Source: Epilithonimonas bovis DSM 19482
GTDB lineage: Bacteria; Bacteroidota; Bacteroidia; Flavobacteriales; Weeksellaceae
NCBI RefSeq assembly: GCF_900108115.1
Contig: NZ_FTPU01000014.1
Span: forward strand, 1-64,000
Length of the DNA: 64,000 bases
Direction of reading: 5' to 3'
The translations under genes and the position numbers were made by a program. This document shows positions 17,482 to 26,649 of this stretch, one piece after another; position 1 is the stretch's first letter, and each line of letters begins with the position of its first letter. Below the pieces are notes generated by a model, which was not told the origin of the DNA, made no database searches, and saw nothing but the letters and a program-made list of their open reading frames with translations.

Positions 17482-18711
17482 TTAAACAAGGCTATTTTTA
17501 TCAGCGTAATTCAGTTTGAAAAAGATAAATGTCATGATGGAGAAGGCTAACAGAGAACTGCCTCCGTAACTGAAAAATGGTAACGGGATACCAACCGTTG
17601 GGAACAAGCCCATCACCATGCCTAAATTGATAGTAAAGTGTATCAATAAAATTGAAGCAAAACAGTACCCGAAAACACGGTTAAAAGTAGATTTTTGATT
17701 CTCTGCAAGGTAATATATCCGGCCAATAAAAACGGCGTAGCAAAGTATCAAAATTACACTCCCTACAAATCCCCACTCTTCTCCTACCGTACAGAAAATA
17801 TAATCGGTCTCCTGCTCCGGCACAAATTTACCCTGCGTAACCGAGCCCTGCTTGTACCCTTTCCCCATAAGACCTCCGGAACCAATCGCTGTTTTTGAAT
17901 AAAGCAAATTATACCCCGAGGTATCCCGGAAAGCTTTTTCGCCTTTGTATAAAACTTCTACCCTTTCTCTCTGGTGTTTTGGCAGTTTTGTCAGGATATA
18001 TGGAGATGCAAATGACAGTGCGCTCAGCATGACTATTGTTAATATAATCCTACTGATACTGATAACATTCCAGCTGATTCGGTAATAATTAAGGAAAATA
18101 AGTACTGCTGCAATCAATAATATCGACAATACAATATACAAAGGATTTACGGCGATAGAAATTAGGAAAATAGCAGCAAAGGTAAAGATGACACCAAATA
18201 CCCAGCCTGACAAACCTTCTCTGTACAGCGCCATTATAAAAGCAAAAAACACCAATAATGATCCCACGTCGGGAATCATAAGTACAACAACTCCGGGAAT
18301 AGCAATGATTGCTAAAGCAGTATACAGTGATTTTGTATTTTTGATATTAAAATCAGGGTTAGAGACATAATTAGCCAGCATAAGTGCCGTCCCTATCTTG
18401 GCAAACTCGACCGGCTGCATGGTAAAACCCCCGAATTTGTACCAGTTTTTCTGGCCCAGGATCTCCGTCCCAAAAGGAAATAACCCAATCAGGAGCAAAA
18501 CACCACCAACATATATAACCGCTGACATATTCTCAAAGAATTTGGTCCTCATAAGAAATATGATAAGGCCAACAAAAAGGGACAAACCAAAAAAGATCAA
18601 CTGCTTTTGGCCCAATTCCTCTTTTACACTGTAAATATTGATGATTGCAAAAACACACAAAAGGATATACAATGTTATACCCAGTTTATCTATACCTTCT
18701 GCCCACTTCAT
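17482..18711 (-). CDS. rodA: Peptidoglycan glycosyltransferase RodA
   Basis: 409 residues, polytopic, of the SEDS family. Motifs include GKNWYKFGGFTMQPVEFAKIG and near the end GLFPTVGIPLPFFSYGGSS. RodA polymerises lipid II glycan strands for lateral wall growth and works with PBP2. Its start overlaps the end of mrdA by 4 nt, so the two are translationally coupled. It is the last gene of the mreB-mreC-mreD-mrdA-rodA block. Confidence 0.96.
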   Translation of the reverse strand: MKWAEGIDKLGITLYILLCVFAIINIYSVKEELGQKQLIFFGLSLFVGLIIFLMRTKFFENMSAVIYVGGVLLLIGLFPFGTEILGQKNWYKFGGFTMQPVEFAKIGTALMLANYVSNPDFNIKNTKSLYTALAIIAIPGVVVLMIPDVGSLLVFFAFIMALYREGLSGWVFGVIFTFAAIFLISIAVNPLYIVLSILLIAAVLIFLNYYRISWNVISISRIILTIVMLSALSFASPYILTKLPKHQRERVEVLYKGEKAFRDTSGYNLLYSKTAIGSGGLMGKGYKQGSVTQGKFVPEQETDYIFCTVGEEWGFVGSVILILCYAVFIGRIYYLAENQKSTFNRVFGYCFASILLIHFTINLGMVMGLFPTVGIPLPFFSYGGSSLLAFSIMTFIFFKLNYADKNSLV

Positions 18712-20732
18712 TTTGCGCCGGATTTTATAGGTTTAACATTCGTATTCTTTACTTTGATTTTTTTATCCTGAATTGCCTTCAGGCTGTCTTTGATCTTTTT
18801 TAGCTTTACAGAATCCACAACTGGTTCTTTGTACCAGCCTTTTCGTTTCATATCAGCAACATACTGCCGCTTATACTCCGGCATAAAACTGGAAGTAACC
18901 ATTTTCTTGTACAGGTGCTCCCTCTTCATCTCACCGGTCACATATTTTTCAGCGATTGTCGTACAGGCCGGCCCTGCCCAGGTAGCTCCAAAACCGGCAT
19001 GCTCCATAACGGCAGCTACAACAATTTTTGGTTTATCAGCAGGAGCAATCAGGACAAAAATAGAATTATCTTTCCCTTGCGGAACCTGTGCGGTACCGGT
19101 TTTAGCCAACTGTGTGAAATCTTTTGACATGAGCCCTCTACCTGTTCCTCTCAACATTACAGCCTCCATACCTTTTAGCACCACATTATAAAACTGCGGA
19201 TTCTGGACCGCTGTATAATGTTTTTTCTTAAATCGTGGGTCAGGGTTTGGTTTACCATCAATTGATTTGACAATATGAGGTGTGTAATACCAGCCTTTGT
19301 TGGCAATAGCCGCGACAAAATTGGCCATTTGCAAAGGTGTTAGCATGACATCGCCCTGTCCCATCCCATTATAGATTGCGCCTGTAGACATCTCATCCCA
19401 ATTTTTAGGATCTTTCTTGGATCCGTTTGCTTTATATAGGGCAGCCATTCTATTTTCGTAGAATTTTCCTGAAGGAATTTTCCCCTTTGCCCCAACAGCA
19501 AGATCATTGTCCATATACTTGTTGAGTCCAAAACTTTCCATGATTTTCTGCCATTCATCAACACCTTTACTTGGATTACCAGGATATTTCTTAATAATAT
19601 TAATAAAAGCGTAAGTAAAATAACAGTTACTGGAAACCTGAATAGAAGGGATCAAAGGATCAGCACCGCCATGCCCCTTGATACTTTTGCCACGGTAAAA
19701 AAAACCACGCCCGCAAGGAAAGATGGTCTTATCAGTCATTACACCCATTTGCATTGCTGCCAGTGCTGTCAAAAGTTTGAATGTAGAACCTGGTGGATAT
19801 GTTCCCTGAACAGACCTATCAAATGTAGGTTTGTTCTCATAGATTGTATCGTTTGCAAGCTTGTAAAGATTACGGGATTTCTCCGGGCCGGTAAAGAGAT
19901 TAGGATCAATATCAGGGCCGGTGGCCATTGTCAGGATCTCACCATTATTAGGATCCAGTGCCACAATAGCACCATGTTTATTAACCAGCATCTCTTCTGC
20001 CATCCTTTGCAAATCATAGTCAATAGTTAGCGTCAAATCTTTTCCAGTTACCACTTCTTTATCAAGCTCCCCATTTTTATAAGAACCAATACTTCTCTGG
20101 CGAATGTCTTTTTGAATGTATCTCATTCCTTTTTCACCTCGCAGCTCCTTTTCATAGGATTTTTCTACACCACTTTTCCCAACAATATCTCCGGGTAAAT
20201 AATAAAGCGAGTCCTTCTTGATATCATTGTCATTCACCTGATTCGTATAGCCCAAAAGGTTACCTGAGGTATTAATCTCGTACTGCCGTTGCGGTCTTGG
20301 AACGATGCTGAAAGCCGGATACTTGAAAATCAATTCCTGAATCCTTGCCATATCTTCGCGGCTCAGGTTTTTCATAAAAGTCATTGGTGTGAGGCGGGAA
20401 TAATACTTTTCCTGCTCTATACTTTTCATCGTCTGGATGAAGGCCGGTTTTGAGATATTGACCAATTTGCAGAATCCAAGCGTATCGAAATCCGGTTTAA
20501 GCAATGCTGCTGTATAGGAAATCTCAAAAGCTGGCTGATTGCCCACAAGGATTTTACCATTTCGGTCAAAAATCACACCTCTCGGCGGGATGATATATTC
20601 TATCTTGATGGATGTATTCGCTGCATTAAGTGCATATCTGTCTGTGAACAACTGCAAATAAGAAAGCCTTGCAATAAAAATTAATGCAATAACAGAAAGC
20701 GATATGATGATTTTGAGATACTGTGATTTCAT
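18708..20732 (-). CDS. mrdA: Penicillin-binding protein 2 (transpeptidase of the elongasome)
   Basis: 674 residues. A single N-terminal membrane segment (about 7-26) is followed by the dimerisation domain (RGVIFDRNGKIL) and the transpeptidase domain. Its three active-site motifs are intact: SxxK at 316-319 (GSTFK), SxN at 367-369 (SSN) and KTGT at 544-547. It crosslinks peptidoglycan during elongation with RodA and is a beta-lactam target. The C-terminal tail of about 30 residues is Lys-rich and of low complexity. The gene overlaps rodA by 4 nt and lies 71 nt after mreD. Confidence 0.96.
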   Translation of the reverse strand: MKSQYLKIIISLSVIALIFIARLSYLQLFTDRYALNAANTSIKIEYIIPPRGVIFDRNGKILVGNQPAFEISYTAALLKPDFDTLGFCKLVNISKPAFIQTMKSIEQEKYYSRLTPMTFMKNLSREDMARIQELIFKYPAFSIVPRPQRQYEINTSGNLLGYTNQVNDNDIKKDSLYYLPGDIVGKSGVEKSYEKELRGEKGMRYIQKDIRQRSIGSYKNGELDKEVVTGKDLTLTIDYDLQRMAEEMLVNKHGAIVALDPNNGEILTMATGPDIDPNLFTGPEKSRNLYKLANDTIYENKPTFDRSVQGTYPPGSTFKLLTALAAMQMGVMTDKTIFPCGRGFFYRGKSIKGHGGADPLIPSIQVSSNCYFTYAFINIIKKYPGNPSKGVDEWQKIMESFGLNKYMDNDLAVGAKGKIPSGKFYENRMAALYKANGSKKDPKNWDEMSTGAIYNGMGQGDVMLTPLQMANFVAAIANKGWYYTPHIVKSIDGKPNPDPRFKKKHYTAVQNPQFYNVVLKGMEAVMLRGTGRGLMSKDFTQLAKTGTAQVPQGKDNSIFVLIAPADKPKIVVAAVMEHAGFGATWAGPACTTIAEKYVTGEMKREHLYKKMVTSSFMPEYKRQYVADMKRKGWYKEPVVDSVKLKKIKDSLKAIQDKKIKVKNTNVKPIKSGAK

Positions 20733-20803
20733 TTGTGTTTTTAATCTTTTCGGAGCGAACTCAAACCCCAGATTTCCGGCAAGTCTTCTTTCTAACTATT
20801 TGG

Positions 20804-21310
20804 TCAGACTTTTTGTTTGATCTTAAATGCCAATGTATAAGCCAGTATAAATACAAAAGAAATAAGACTGGTTGCCACTACATTCAGCAAAATATCAAAG
20901 AATCTGTTGAATTTAAAAAATTCTATGTACTGAACCAAAAATTGATGGATAAAAATACTCGTCAGTATAAAAAATATGAACTGTGTCCACTGGATACTCT
21001 GGAAGGAGAAAAAATCGGTGGTCGTATCCGTCGATGTTCTGAAGATAATGGTCCTGAAATAGGCGATAACGGTTGTTGCAAATGCGTTAATCCCCCAAGT
21101 CCCAAGAAATGCATCCACACACAGTCCCAATAAAAAACTCAATCCCAAAAACTGAAACTGATTACGGAAAAACGGATAAAACATCACAAACACGGGATAA
21201 AGCACGGGGATGTATTGCCCAAACAGCGCAATCCTGTTCAGTATAAAAACCTGAAAGGCCGTAAGTAATGCAATTAAAAGCAAATCGGAAAAAATATTTC
21301 TACTGACCAT
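20804..21310 (-). CDS. mreD: Rod shape-determining protein MreD
   Basis: 168 residues, strongly hydrophobic with about five membrane segments and the motif FLLGLCVDAFLG typical of MreD. It is the inner-membrane partner of MreC. The start overlaps the end of mreC by 11 nt, in keeping with translational coupling. Sequence conservation in this family is weak, so the call rests on the motif, topology and position between mreC and mrdA. Confidence 0.92.
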   Translation of the reverse strand: MVSRNIFSDLLLIALLTAFQVFILNRIALFGQYIPVLYPVFVMFYPFFRNQFQFLGLSFLLGLCVDAFLGTWGINAFATTVIAYFRTIIFRTSTDTTTDFFSFQSIQWTQFIFFILTSIFIHQFLVQYIEFFKFNRFFDILLNVVATSLISFVFILAYTLAFKIKQKV

Positions 21311-22154
21311 CTTTCTTTATCTGTGCTTTTAAAGTATCATTAATTTTATGGACCTCGGATTTTTTAAGATTTCTCACCACATACACAGTGCTTAGCTTGC
21401 CTATTTTCTCGCTAAGTTCTACAGAAACGTCCCAAAAACCGGTCTTGCTGTCCACCTGATAACCGGCAACTGTTCCCACCATAATCCCTGCCGGGAAAAT
21501 GGATGACTTACCATCAGTAACTACTGTATCTCCCACTTTTAGTGGTACATATTTAGGAATATCAGACAAAGTCATCGTGCGGGAGTCATCGCCTTTCCAT
21601 GACAATGTTCCGAAATAACCGGACTTTTTGAGCGATGCACTGATTTTGATTTTGTTCATACTCAAAACCGATTGCACCAGCGCATAATTATCTGTAGTGT
21701 TGATCACAATCCCGGCAATACCTTTAGGCGCAATAACCCCCATTTTAGAGCCAACGCCCTGTAAGCGGCCGCGGTTAATGGTAAAATAATTGTCTTTTCT
21801 GTTGATGCTGTTAAACACAACTTCGCCGTCTACAAAAGTGTAGATCTGCCCACCGCCAATCGTGTCATAAACCCGTCGAAATACTGGTTTATCCAGTTTC
21901 TCTTTACCATAGAGCTGCTTCATAAGGGCTTTATTCTGCGTTACAAGATCTTCATTAATCTGCTTCAGCTTGAGGTAAGAAGTCCCCTCATCGATATAGC
22001 CGGAAACCCAGGAATTAAAAGCGGCAGTGTTTGCTGCAAGAAAACTTTGCTGCATAGCATTTTTGCTGAATATCAATACAATTGCAACCAACTGTAAGAA
22101 TATGAAGAACACAAATAACGCATTCTTGGAAAAAAATCTCAGCAAAGCACCCAT
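21300..22154 (-). CDS. mreC: Rod shape-determining protein MreC
   Basis: 284 residues with one N-terminal membrane segment (about 10-29), a coiled-coil region (about 60-85), then the beta-barrel periplasmic domain with NRGRLQGVGSKMGVIAPKGIAG and VGDTVVTDGKSSIFPAGIMVG. MreC links MreB filaments to PBP2 in the periplasm. It lies 112 nt after mreB and overlaps mreD. Confidence 0.95.
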   Translation of the reverse strand: MGALLRFFSKNALFVFFIFLQLVAIVLIFSKNAMQQSFLAANTAAFNSWVSGYIDEGTSYLKLKQINEDLVTQNKALMKQLYGKEKLDKPVFRRVYDTIGGGQIYTFVDGEVVFNSINRKDNYFTINRGRLQGVGSKMGVIAPKGIAGIVINTTDNYALVQSVLSMNKIKISASLKKSGYFGTLSWKGDDSRTMTLSDIPKYVPLKVGDTVVTDGKSSIFPAGIMVGTVAGYQVDSKTGFWDVSVELSEKIGKLSTVYVVRNLKKSEVHKINDTLKAQIKKDGQ

Positions 22155-22266
22155 CTAAGTTATAAATGAAAAGCGATAATTGACAATTGAGTAAGCACTT
22201 TTATAATATTGCTGCCCATCTATTATCAAGAACCTATATGATTATTCAGGTTTTAGAAAATTGATA

Positions 22267-23292
22267 TTATTTGATTAGGAAATTGAATTTATCCATATTT
22301 TTAAGAGCAATACCTGTCCCTCTTACTACCGCTCTCAGAGGGTCTTCTGCAACAAAAACAGGAAGACCGGTTTTTCTGTGAAGCCTGTCTGCCAAGCCTC
22401 TCAAAAGCGCACCGCCACCGGCAAGATAGATCCCGGTTTTGTAAATATCCGCAGACAGTTCCGGAGGTGTTAAAGAAAGTGTTTCCATTACAGCATCTTC
22501 GATTCTGATAATTGATTTATCAAGTGCTTTGGCGATCTCCTTATAGTTAACCATAATCTCTTTTGGTTTCCCGGTAATGAGATCACGGCCTTGTACAGGG
22601 ATATCATCAATAGGAACATCCAGCTCCTCAACAGCAGAACCAACTTCTAATTTGATCCGCTCCGCCGTTCTCTCTCCGATGTATAAATTATGATGCGTCC
22701 TAAGATAATAGGCAATATCATTGGTAAAAACATCACCTGCGATTTTCACAGATTTGTCACAAACAATACCACCCAATGCAACTACGGCAATTTCTGTAGT
22801 ACCGCCACCTATATCGATAATCATGTTACCTTCCGGTTTCTGAACATCTATACCAACTCCTATTGCAGCCGCCATTGGTTCATAGATAAGGCGCACTTCT
22901 TTGGCATTCACTTTTTGGGCAGAATCTCTTACCGCTCTTTTTTCAACTTCGGTAATTCCGGATGGGATACAGATCACAATCCTTAGAGCCGGCTGAAAAA
23001 GTTTGCCCTTGATCCCTGGAATCTGTTTGATAAATTCCTTAATCATGTGCTCAGAAGCGTGAAAATCCGCGATCACACCATCCTTTAGCGGACGGATTGT
23101 TTTGATATCTTCGTGGGTTTTCCCCTGCATGTGTTTGGCCTGTTCCCCAACCGCAATCGGCTTGCCGGAAGAACGCTCTATCGCAACGATAGATGGCTGA
23201 TCCACAACTATTTTGTTATTATGTATAATAAGCGTGTTCGCTGTTCCTAAGTCAATCGCAATCTCTTGCGTGAACATATCCAATAAACCCAT
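22267..23292 (-). CDS. mreB: Rod shape-determining protein MreB (actin homolog)
   Basis: 341 residues. Actin-fold phosphate loops are visible: IDLGTANTLI near residue 14 and IDIGGGTTEIAV near 160, with LAGGGALLRGLADRL near the end. MreB filaments under the inner membrane guide lateral wall synthesis. It is first of the five-gene elongasome block and is divergent from hemA. A -7-like box lies on the minus strand at 23324-23317. Confidence 0.97.
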   Translation of the reverse strand: MGLLDMFTQEIAIDLGTANTLIIHNNKIVVDQPSIVAIERSSGKPIAVGEQAKHMQGKTHEDIKTIRPLKDGVIADFHASEHMIKEFIKQIPGIKGKLFQPALRIVICIPSGITEVEKRAVRDSAQKVNAKEVRLIYEPMAAAIGVGIDVQKPEGNMIIDIGGGTTEIAVVALGGIVCDKSVKIAGDVFTNDIAYYLRTHHNLYIGERTAERIKLEVGSAVEELDVPIDDIPVQGRDLITGKPKEIMVNYKEIAKALDKSIIRIEDAVMETLSLTPPELSADIYKTGIYLAGGGALLRGLADRLHRKTGLPVFVAEDPLRAVVRGTGIALKNMDKFNFLIK

Positions 23293-23316
23293 TTCCTTCG
23301 ATAATTGTTAAGTTTA

Positions 23317-23324
23317 CAAAGATA
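23317..23324 (-). promoter_or_regulatory. -7 box for the mre operon
   Basis: The minus strand reads TATCTTTG, an exact TAnnTTTG match, 24 nt before the mreB ATG. No clear -33 TTTG is found. Confidence 0.4.
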
Positions 23325-23551
23325 TAAATTTACGATGATTCTGTTTGTTGAATTAGAAATAATTTGGTTAAAATTTTATTAAAATTTACATCTCAAAAAC
23401 CAACCTGAAAATTGAAAATCAACTAAACAACAACGGCTATTTTGACGAAAATTAACCCGGAGATCAGCGAAAATTATACTTTTAAATGTTGTATAGAAAC
23501 TATCAATAGCATCAAAAGCCAAACCGCAAAAATCTTTGTTTAAAAAAATTG

Positions 23552-23559
23552 TAAATTTG
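23552..23559 (+). promoter_or_regulatory. -7 box for the hemA-led haem genes
   Basis: TAAATTTG matches TAnnTTTG and ends 10 nt before the hemA ATG at 23570, which implies a very short leader. The nearest TTTG upstream (23535) is only 13 nt away, too close for the usual spacing. Confidence 0.45.
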
Positions 23560-23569
23560 CACTCGGAAA

Positions 23570-24859
23570 ATGAGCCATAGTAATAAATTTCATCAGACCT
23601 CGGACTTTGCGGTTCTCAGTATCAGTTACGAAAAAGCGGATGCAGAAACGCGTGGGCGATTTGCTTTTTTTGACGAGCATATCAAGTCATTTGTCAACCA
23701 GATCCACGAGCAGGATTATGGCGATGCTTTTGTCGTATCTACGTGCAACCGGACAGAGATCTACTCTACCACCAAGAATTATCTTCATATTGCCGAACTC
23801 TATTGCAATACGGTAGGCGTTGGCCTGTCTGAATTTTTGAAATATGTCAACGTCCTGCAAAGAGAAGATGCGCTTTTTCACCTTTTCCGCGTGGCGGCAG
23901 GTTTAGAAAGCCAGATCATTGGTGATTTTGAGATTGTGTCCCAGATCAAAAATGCTTATAACCGCTTCAAGAAATACAAAGATTTTTCTAACCCTTATCT
24001 GGAAAGAGCCATTAACTCTGCAATCCAGATCTCAAAGAAAATTAAGAACGAAACAGGGATCAGCACCGGGTCTGCCTCGGTGTCTTACGCTGCCGTTCAT
24101 TATATACTGAATAACACAAGGCGGATCCACGAGAAAAACATCCTGCTTCTTGGCGTTGGCGAAATTGGCCAAAACACCATAGAGAACCTTGTAAAACATA
24201 TCTATCAGCCAAAAATAAAAATCGCCAACCGCTCTTTTGAAAAGGCAGAAAAAATAGCTGATAAATATAAAATCCCTCAAATCGATTTTAATCTTTTCCC
24301 GGAGGAACTCAAGCAAACTGACATTCTGATTGTGGCCACAGGTGCCCAAAAATATATTATTGACGAAACCAACTTTCCTAAGGAGAAAGAGATGGCCGTC
24401 ATCGACTTGTCGATCCCCAATAACGTACAAAAGGAAATCGGAAAGCTGGAGAATGTGACGTTGATTGATGTGGACCAACTCTCGCAAACCATCAGGGAGA
24501 CAATGGAACAGCGCAAAAAAGAAATCCCAAAAGCGGAAGCTATTATCAGAGAGATGGCCAAAGAATTTGCAGACTGGGAAAAAAAACGGAAACTGGCGCC
24601 CAACATCACTCACTTCAAAAATTCTCTCAAACAGATTGAGGAAAATGAGCTGCATAACATCCACAGAAAATTCCATTATGCAAAAATTGAGGATATGGAA
24701 CTTTCTAATAACCTGGTGCAGAAAATCACTAACAGGTTTGCAAAATACATTCTCGAGAACCCACTACGGGCCACAGAAATCACAAAATTGATGGAAGAGA
24801 TTCTCGACATTCATAAACAAGATACCGATGAACACAATAAAGATAGGAACCAGAAATAG
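23570..24859 (+). CDS. hemA: Glutamyl-tRNA reductase
   Basis: 429 residues. The catalytic nucleophile is Cys59 in VVSTCNRTEIY, the NADPH-binding fold has LLLGVGEIGQNTIENL near residue 194, and a C-terminal helical dimerisation domain is present. It reduces glutamyl-tRNA to glutamate-1-semialdehyde, the first committed step of C5-pathway haem synthesis. Its 3' end overlaps hemC by 32 nt. The gene converting the semialdehyde (hemL) is not in the window. Confidence 0.96.
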   Translation: MSHSNKFHQTSDFAVLSISYEKADAETRGRFAFFDEHIKSFVNQIHEQDYGDAFVVSTCNRTEIYSTTKNYLHIAELYCNTVGVGLSEFLKYVNVLQREDALFHLFRVAAGLESQIIGDFEIVSQIKNAYNRFKKYKDFSNPYLERAINSAIQISKKIKNETGISTGSASVSYAAVHYILNNTRRIHEKNILLLGVGEIGQNTIENLVKHIYQPKIKIANRSFEKAEKIADKYKIPQIDFNLFPEELKQTDILIVATGAQKYIIDETNFPKEKEMAVIDLSIPNNVQKEIGKLENVTLIDVDQLSQTIRETMEQRKKEIPKAEAIIREMAKEFADWEKKRKLAPNITHFKNSLKQIEENELHNIHRKFHYAKIEDMELSNNLVQKITNRFAKYILENPLRATEITKLMEEILDIHKQDTDEHNKDRNQK

Positions 24860-25736
24860 CCCACTTGCCCTCTGGCAGGCGCACGAGGTTGCAGCAAAAT
24901 TACAACACGTTGGTTTTGACACAGAGATTGTTCCTATTGTAAGTTCGGGGGACAAAAATCTTCATCAGCCGCTTTATGCGTTAGGGATCACGGGTATTTT
25001 CACGAGAGATCTTGATCTTGCCCTGCTCAACAGCCAGATAGACATTGCCGTACATTCTCTCAAAGATGTGCCGACAGAGTTGCCTCATAATATTCAGATT
25101 TCTGCCGTTTTGGAAAGAGATTTTTCCGAAGATGTACTGGTAAGGAATAAAGACGCAGAGCCGCTGGATCTTGAGGTGCTGAAAATTGCCACAAGCAGCT
25201 TGAGAAGACGTGCTTTTTGGCTGAAAGAATTCCCAGAAACCGAATTTGCTGACATCCGTGGTAATGTACAGACACGGTTAAAAAAGCTTGACGACGGTAT
25301 TGCCGATGCTACTATATTTTCTTTGGCAGGCATCAAGCGGATGAATCTGGATGTCCTTTATGAGCCCATCCCTTTTCTTTTGCAGGCGCCATCACAAGGT
25401 GTGGTAGCCATCGCCAGTTTATCCAGCAATATAGACCTGAATCAGGTTTTGAAATCCATTTCGCACAAAGAAACAGAAATCTGTACTACCATCGAGCGCG
25501 AATTCCTCAGAACACTGGAAGGCGGCTGTACTGCGCCAATTGGTGCCAAAGCAGAGATGCTGGACGGGCAGGTTCGTTTTTTAGGTGCGCTTTGTTCGCT
25601 TAACGGCAAAGATTTTATAGAAACCGATGAAATTTTTGACTGGAATGAGACCGAAAACTTCGGAGAAAGGCTTGCCAAAAAAATCCTGAACAACGGCGGC
25701 CGGGAACTGATGGATGAAATTAAAAAAAGTTTATAA
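24828..25736 (+). CDS. hemC: Hydroxymethylbilane synthase (porphobilinogen deaminase)
   Basis: 302 residues. It starts MNTIKIGTRNSPLALWQAHEV; the dipyrromethane cofactor attaches to Cys234 in EGGCTAPIGA, and the catalytic Asp region is HSLKDVPTELP (about 76-86). It joins four porphobilinogen units into hydroxymethylbilane. The ATG lies inside the 3' end of hemA (32-nt overlap), so this ATG is favoured by the conserved N-terminus. A 15-bp hairpin follows, before hemD. Confidence 0.97.
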   Translation: MNTIKIGTRNSPLALWQAHEVAAKLQHVGFDTEIVPIVSSGDKNLHQPLYALGITGIFTRDLDLALLNSQIDIAVHSLKDVPTELPHNIQISAVLERDFSEDVLVRNKDAEPLDLEVLKIATSSLRRRAFWLKEFPETEFADIRGNVQTRLKKLDDGIADATIFSLAGIKRMNLDVLYEPIPFLLQAPSQGVVAIASLSSNIDLNQVLKSISHKETEICTTIEREFLRTLEGGCTAPIGAKAEMLDGQVRFLGALCSLNGKDFIETDEIFDWNETENFGERLAKKILNNGGRELMDEIKKSL

Positions 25737-25739
25737 TGA

Positions 25740-25772
25740 AAACCTCACAGGTTTTAAAAACCTGTGAGGTTT
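25740..25772. repeat. 15-bp perfect hairpin between hemC and hemD
   Basis: AAACCTCACAGGTTT (25740-25754) pairs perfectly with AAACCTGTGAGGTTT (25758-25772) around a 3-nt loop. It lacks a long T-run, so it is more likely a dispersed palindrome or mRNA-stabilising hairpin than a strong terminator. A hairpin of the same plan occurs at 50787-50819. Confidence 0.85.
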
Positions 25773-25785
25773 AATACTTTAATAA

Positions 25786-26481
25786 ATGAAAATCCTATTT
25801 ACAAAACCGATCAGGAAAGAAAAAATTGACGAGAAGCTGGGAACGGTTTCCGGATTGTCATACGATTTTGTAAAAGTAATTGGCACAGAAATCATCACAA
25901 CGAAAGCTTTCGGTTTAGAAAATAATTCTTTGATTTTTACCAGTGCTAATGGTGTAAAAGCGTTTTTCTCCAACGGGTTTTTACCCAATGAAAATTTTGC
26001 AGAACCGCATCATTACAACAAAATATATGTTGTAGGTTCACAAACCAAAAAAGAACTCAGAAAATATAATTTTGGGACTTTTAAACTTTGTAAGAATGCT
26101 AATGAATTATCCAATTTTATCATAGAGAATTCTGTCAATGAAAAGTTTTTTCACTTCTGCGGTAATCTGGCCATTGATATCCTGGATGAGAAATTGCCCC
26201 TGCAAAATATAGCTTACCAGAAAATAGCGGTTTATAAAACACAATTGCTTTATCCCACAATCGATGAGAAATATCAGGCGATAGTTTTTTTTAGTCCGAG
26301 CGGAGTTCGTAGTTTTGCGAAGTTTAATCCATTGGGTGATGCAAAGATTTTTTCAATTGGGAAAACAACCACCGCCGAATTAGAAAAAATAACGGATAAT
26401 AAAATAATTACAAGCTCAAAAAACACATTAGCTGATATTTTAAATTTGATTTTAAAAGATACTTCGACAGGCTCAGTATGA
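25786..26481 (+). CDS. hemD: Uroporphyrinogen-III synthase
   Basis: 231 residues. Sequence conservation in this family is low; supporting features are the start MKILFTKPIRKEKI, IFTSANGVKAFF near residue 46, VVGSQTKKEL and the second-domain motif VFFSPSGVRSF followed by IGKTTTAEL. It closes hydroxymethylbilane with inversion of ring D. The position between hemC and hemE fits. The last residues (TSTGSV) and the stop codon are encoded by a repeat-like sequence, so the C-terminus may not be ancestral. Confidence 0.88.
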   Translation: MKILFTKPIRKEKIDEKLGTVSGLSYDFVKVIGTEIITTKAFGLENNSLIFTSANGVKAFFSNGFLPNENFAEPHHYNKIYVVGSQTKKELRKYNFGTFKLCKNANELSNFIIENSVNEKFFHFCGNLAIDILDEKLPLQNIAYQKIAVYKTQLLYPTIDEKYQAIVFFSPSGVRSFAKFNPLGDAKIFSIGKTTTAELEKITDNKIITSSKNTLADILNLILKDTSTGSV

Positions 26482-26482
26482 C
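26461..26482 (+). repeat. TTCGACAGGCTCAG-type repeat forming the hemD 3' end
   Basis: The sequence ACTTCGACAGGCTCAGTATG from 26461 resembles a short repeat I recall as scattered through many Bacteroidota genomes. Here it supplies the last codons of hemD, whose stop is at 26479-26481. Only one copy is in the window. Confidence 0.45.
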
Positions 26483-26520
26483 AATGTTGATGTGATTTAA
26501 AAGACTAAAGTTCTATTTTG

Positions 26521-26640
26521 CGCAGCGCGCCCCGACTTGAGCGGAGCTCGTCATTGCGAGGGACAAACAATCATACAATAGGATTGCTTCGTTCCTCGCA
26601 ATGACAGCGGGAGTGGAAGGCGGATAAAGGCGCCCAAATA
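26521..26640. repeat. Dispersed palindromic repeat, copy before hemE
   Basis: Left flank CCCGACTTGAGCGGAGCTC, hairpin arms GTCATTGCGAGG (26550-26561) and CCTCGCAATGAC (26594-26605), right flank AGCGGGAGTGGAAGGCGGAT. Nearly the same unit lies at 42501-42611 in front of nth, where both arms carry the matching change (T to C and A to G). It ends 9 nt before the hemE start, so it is transcribed in the hemE leader if one operon is made. Confidence 0.88.
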
Positions 26641-26649
26641 ATATATAAG

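Noticed and set aside
24032-24676. A 214-codon open frame on the minus strand across hemA
   Set aside because: It is antisense to a clearly conserved gene; its hydrophobic, Phe-rich composition is what the complement of this coding sequence gives.
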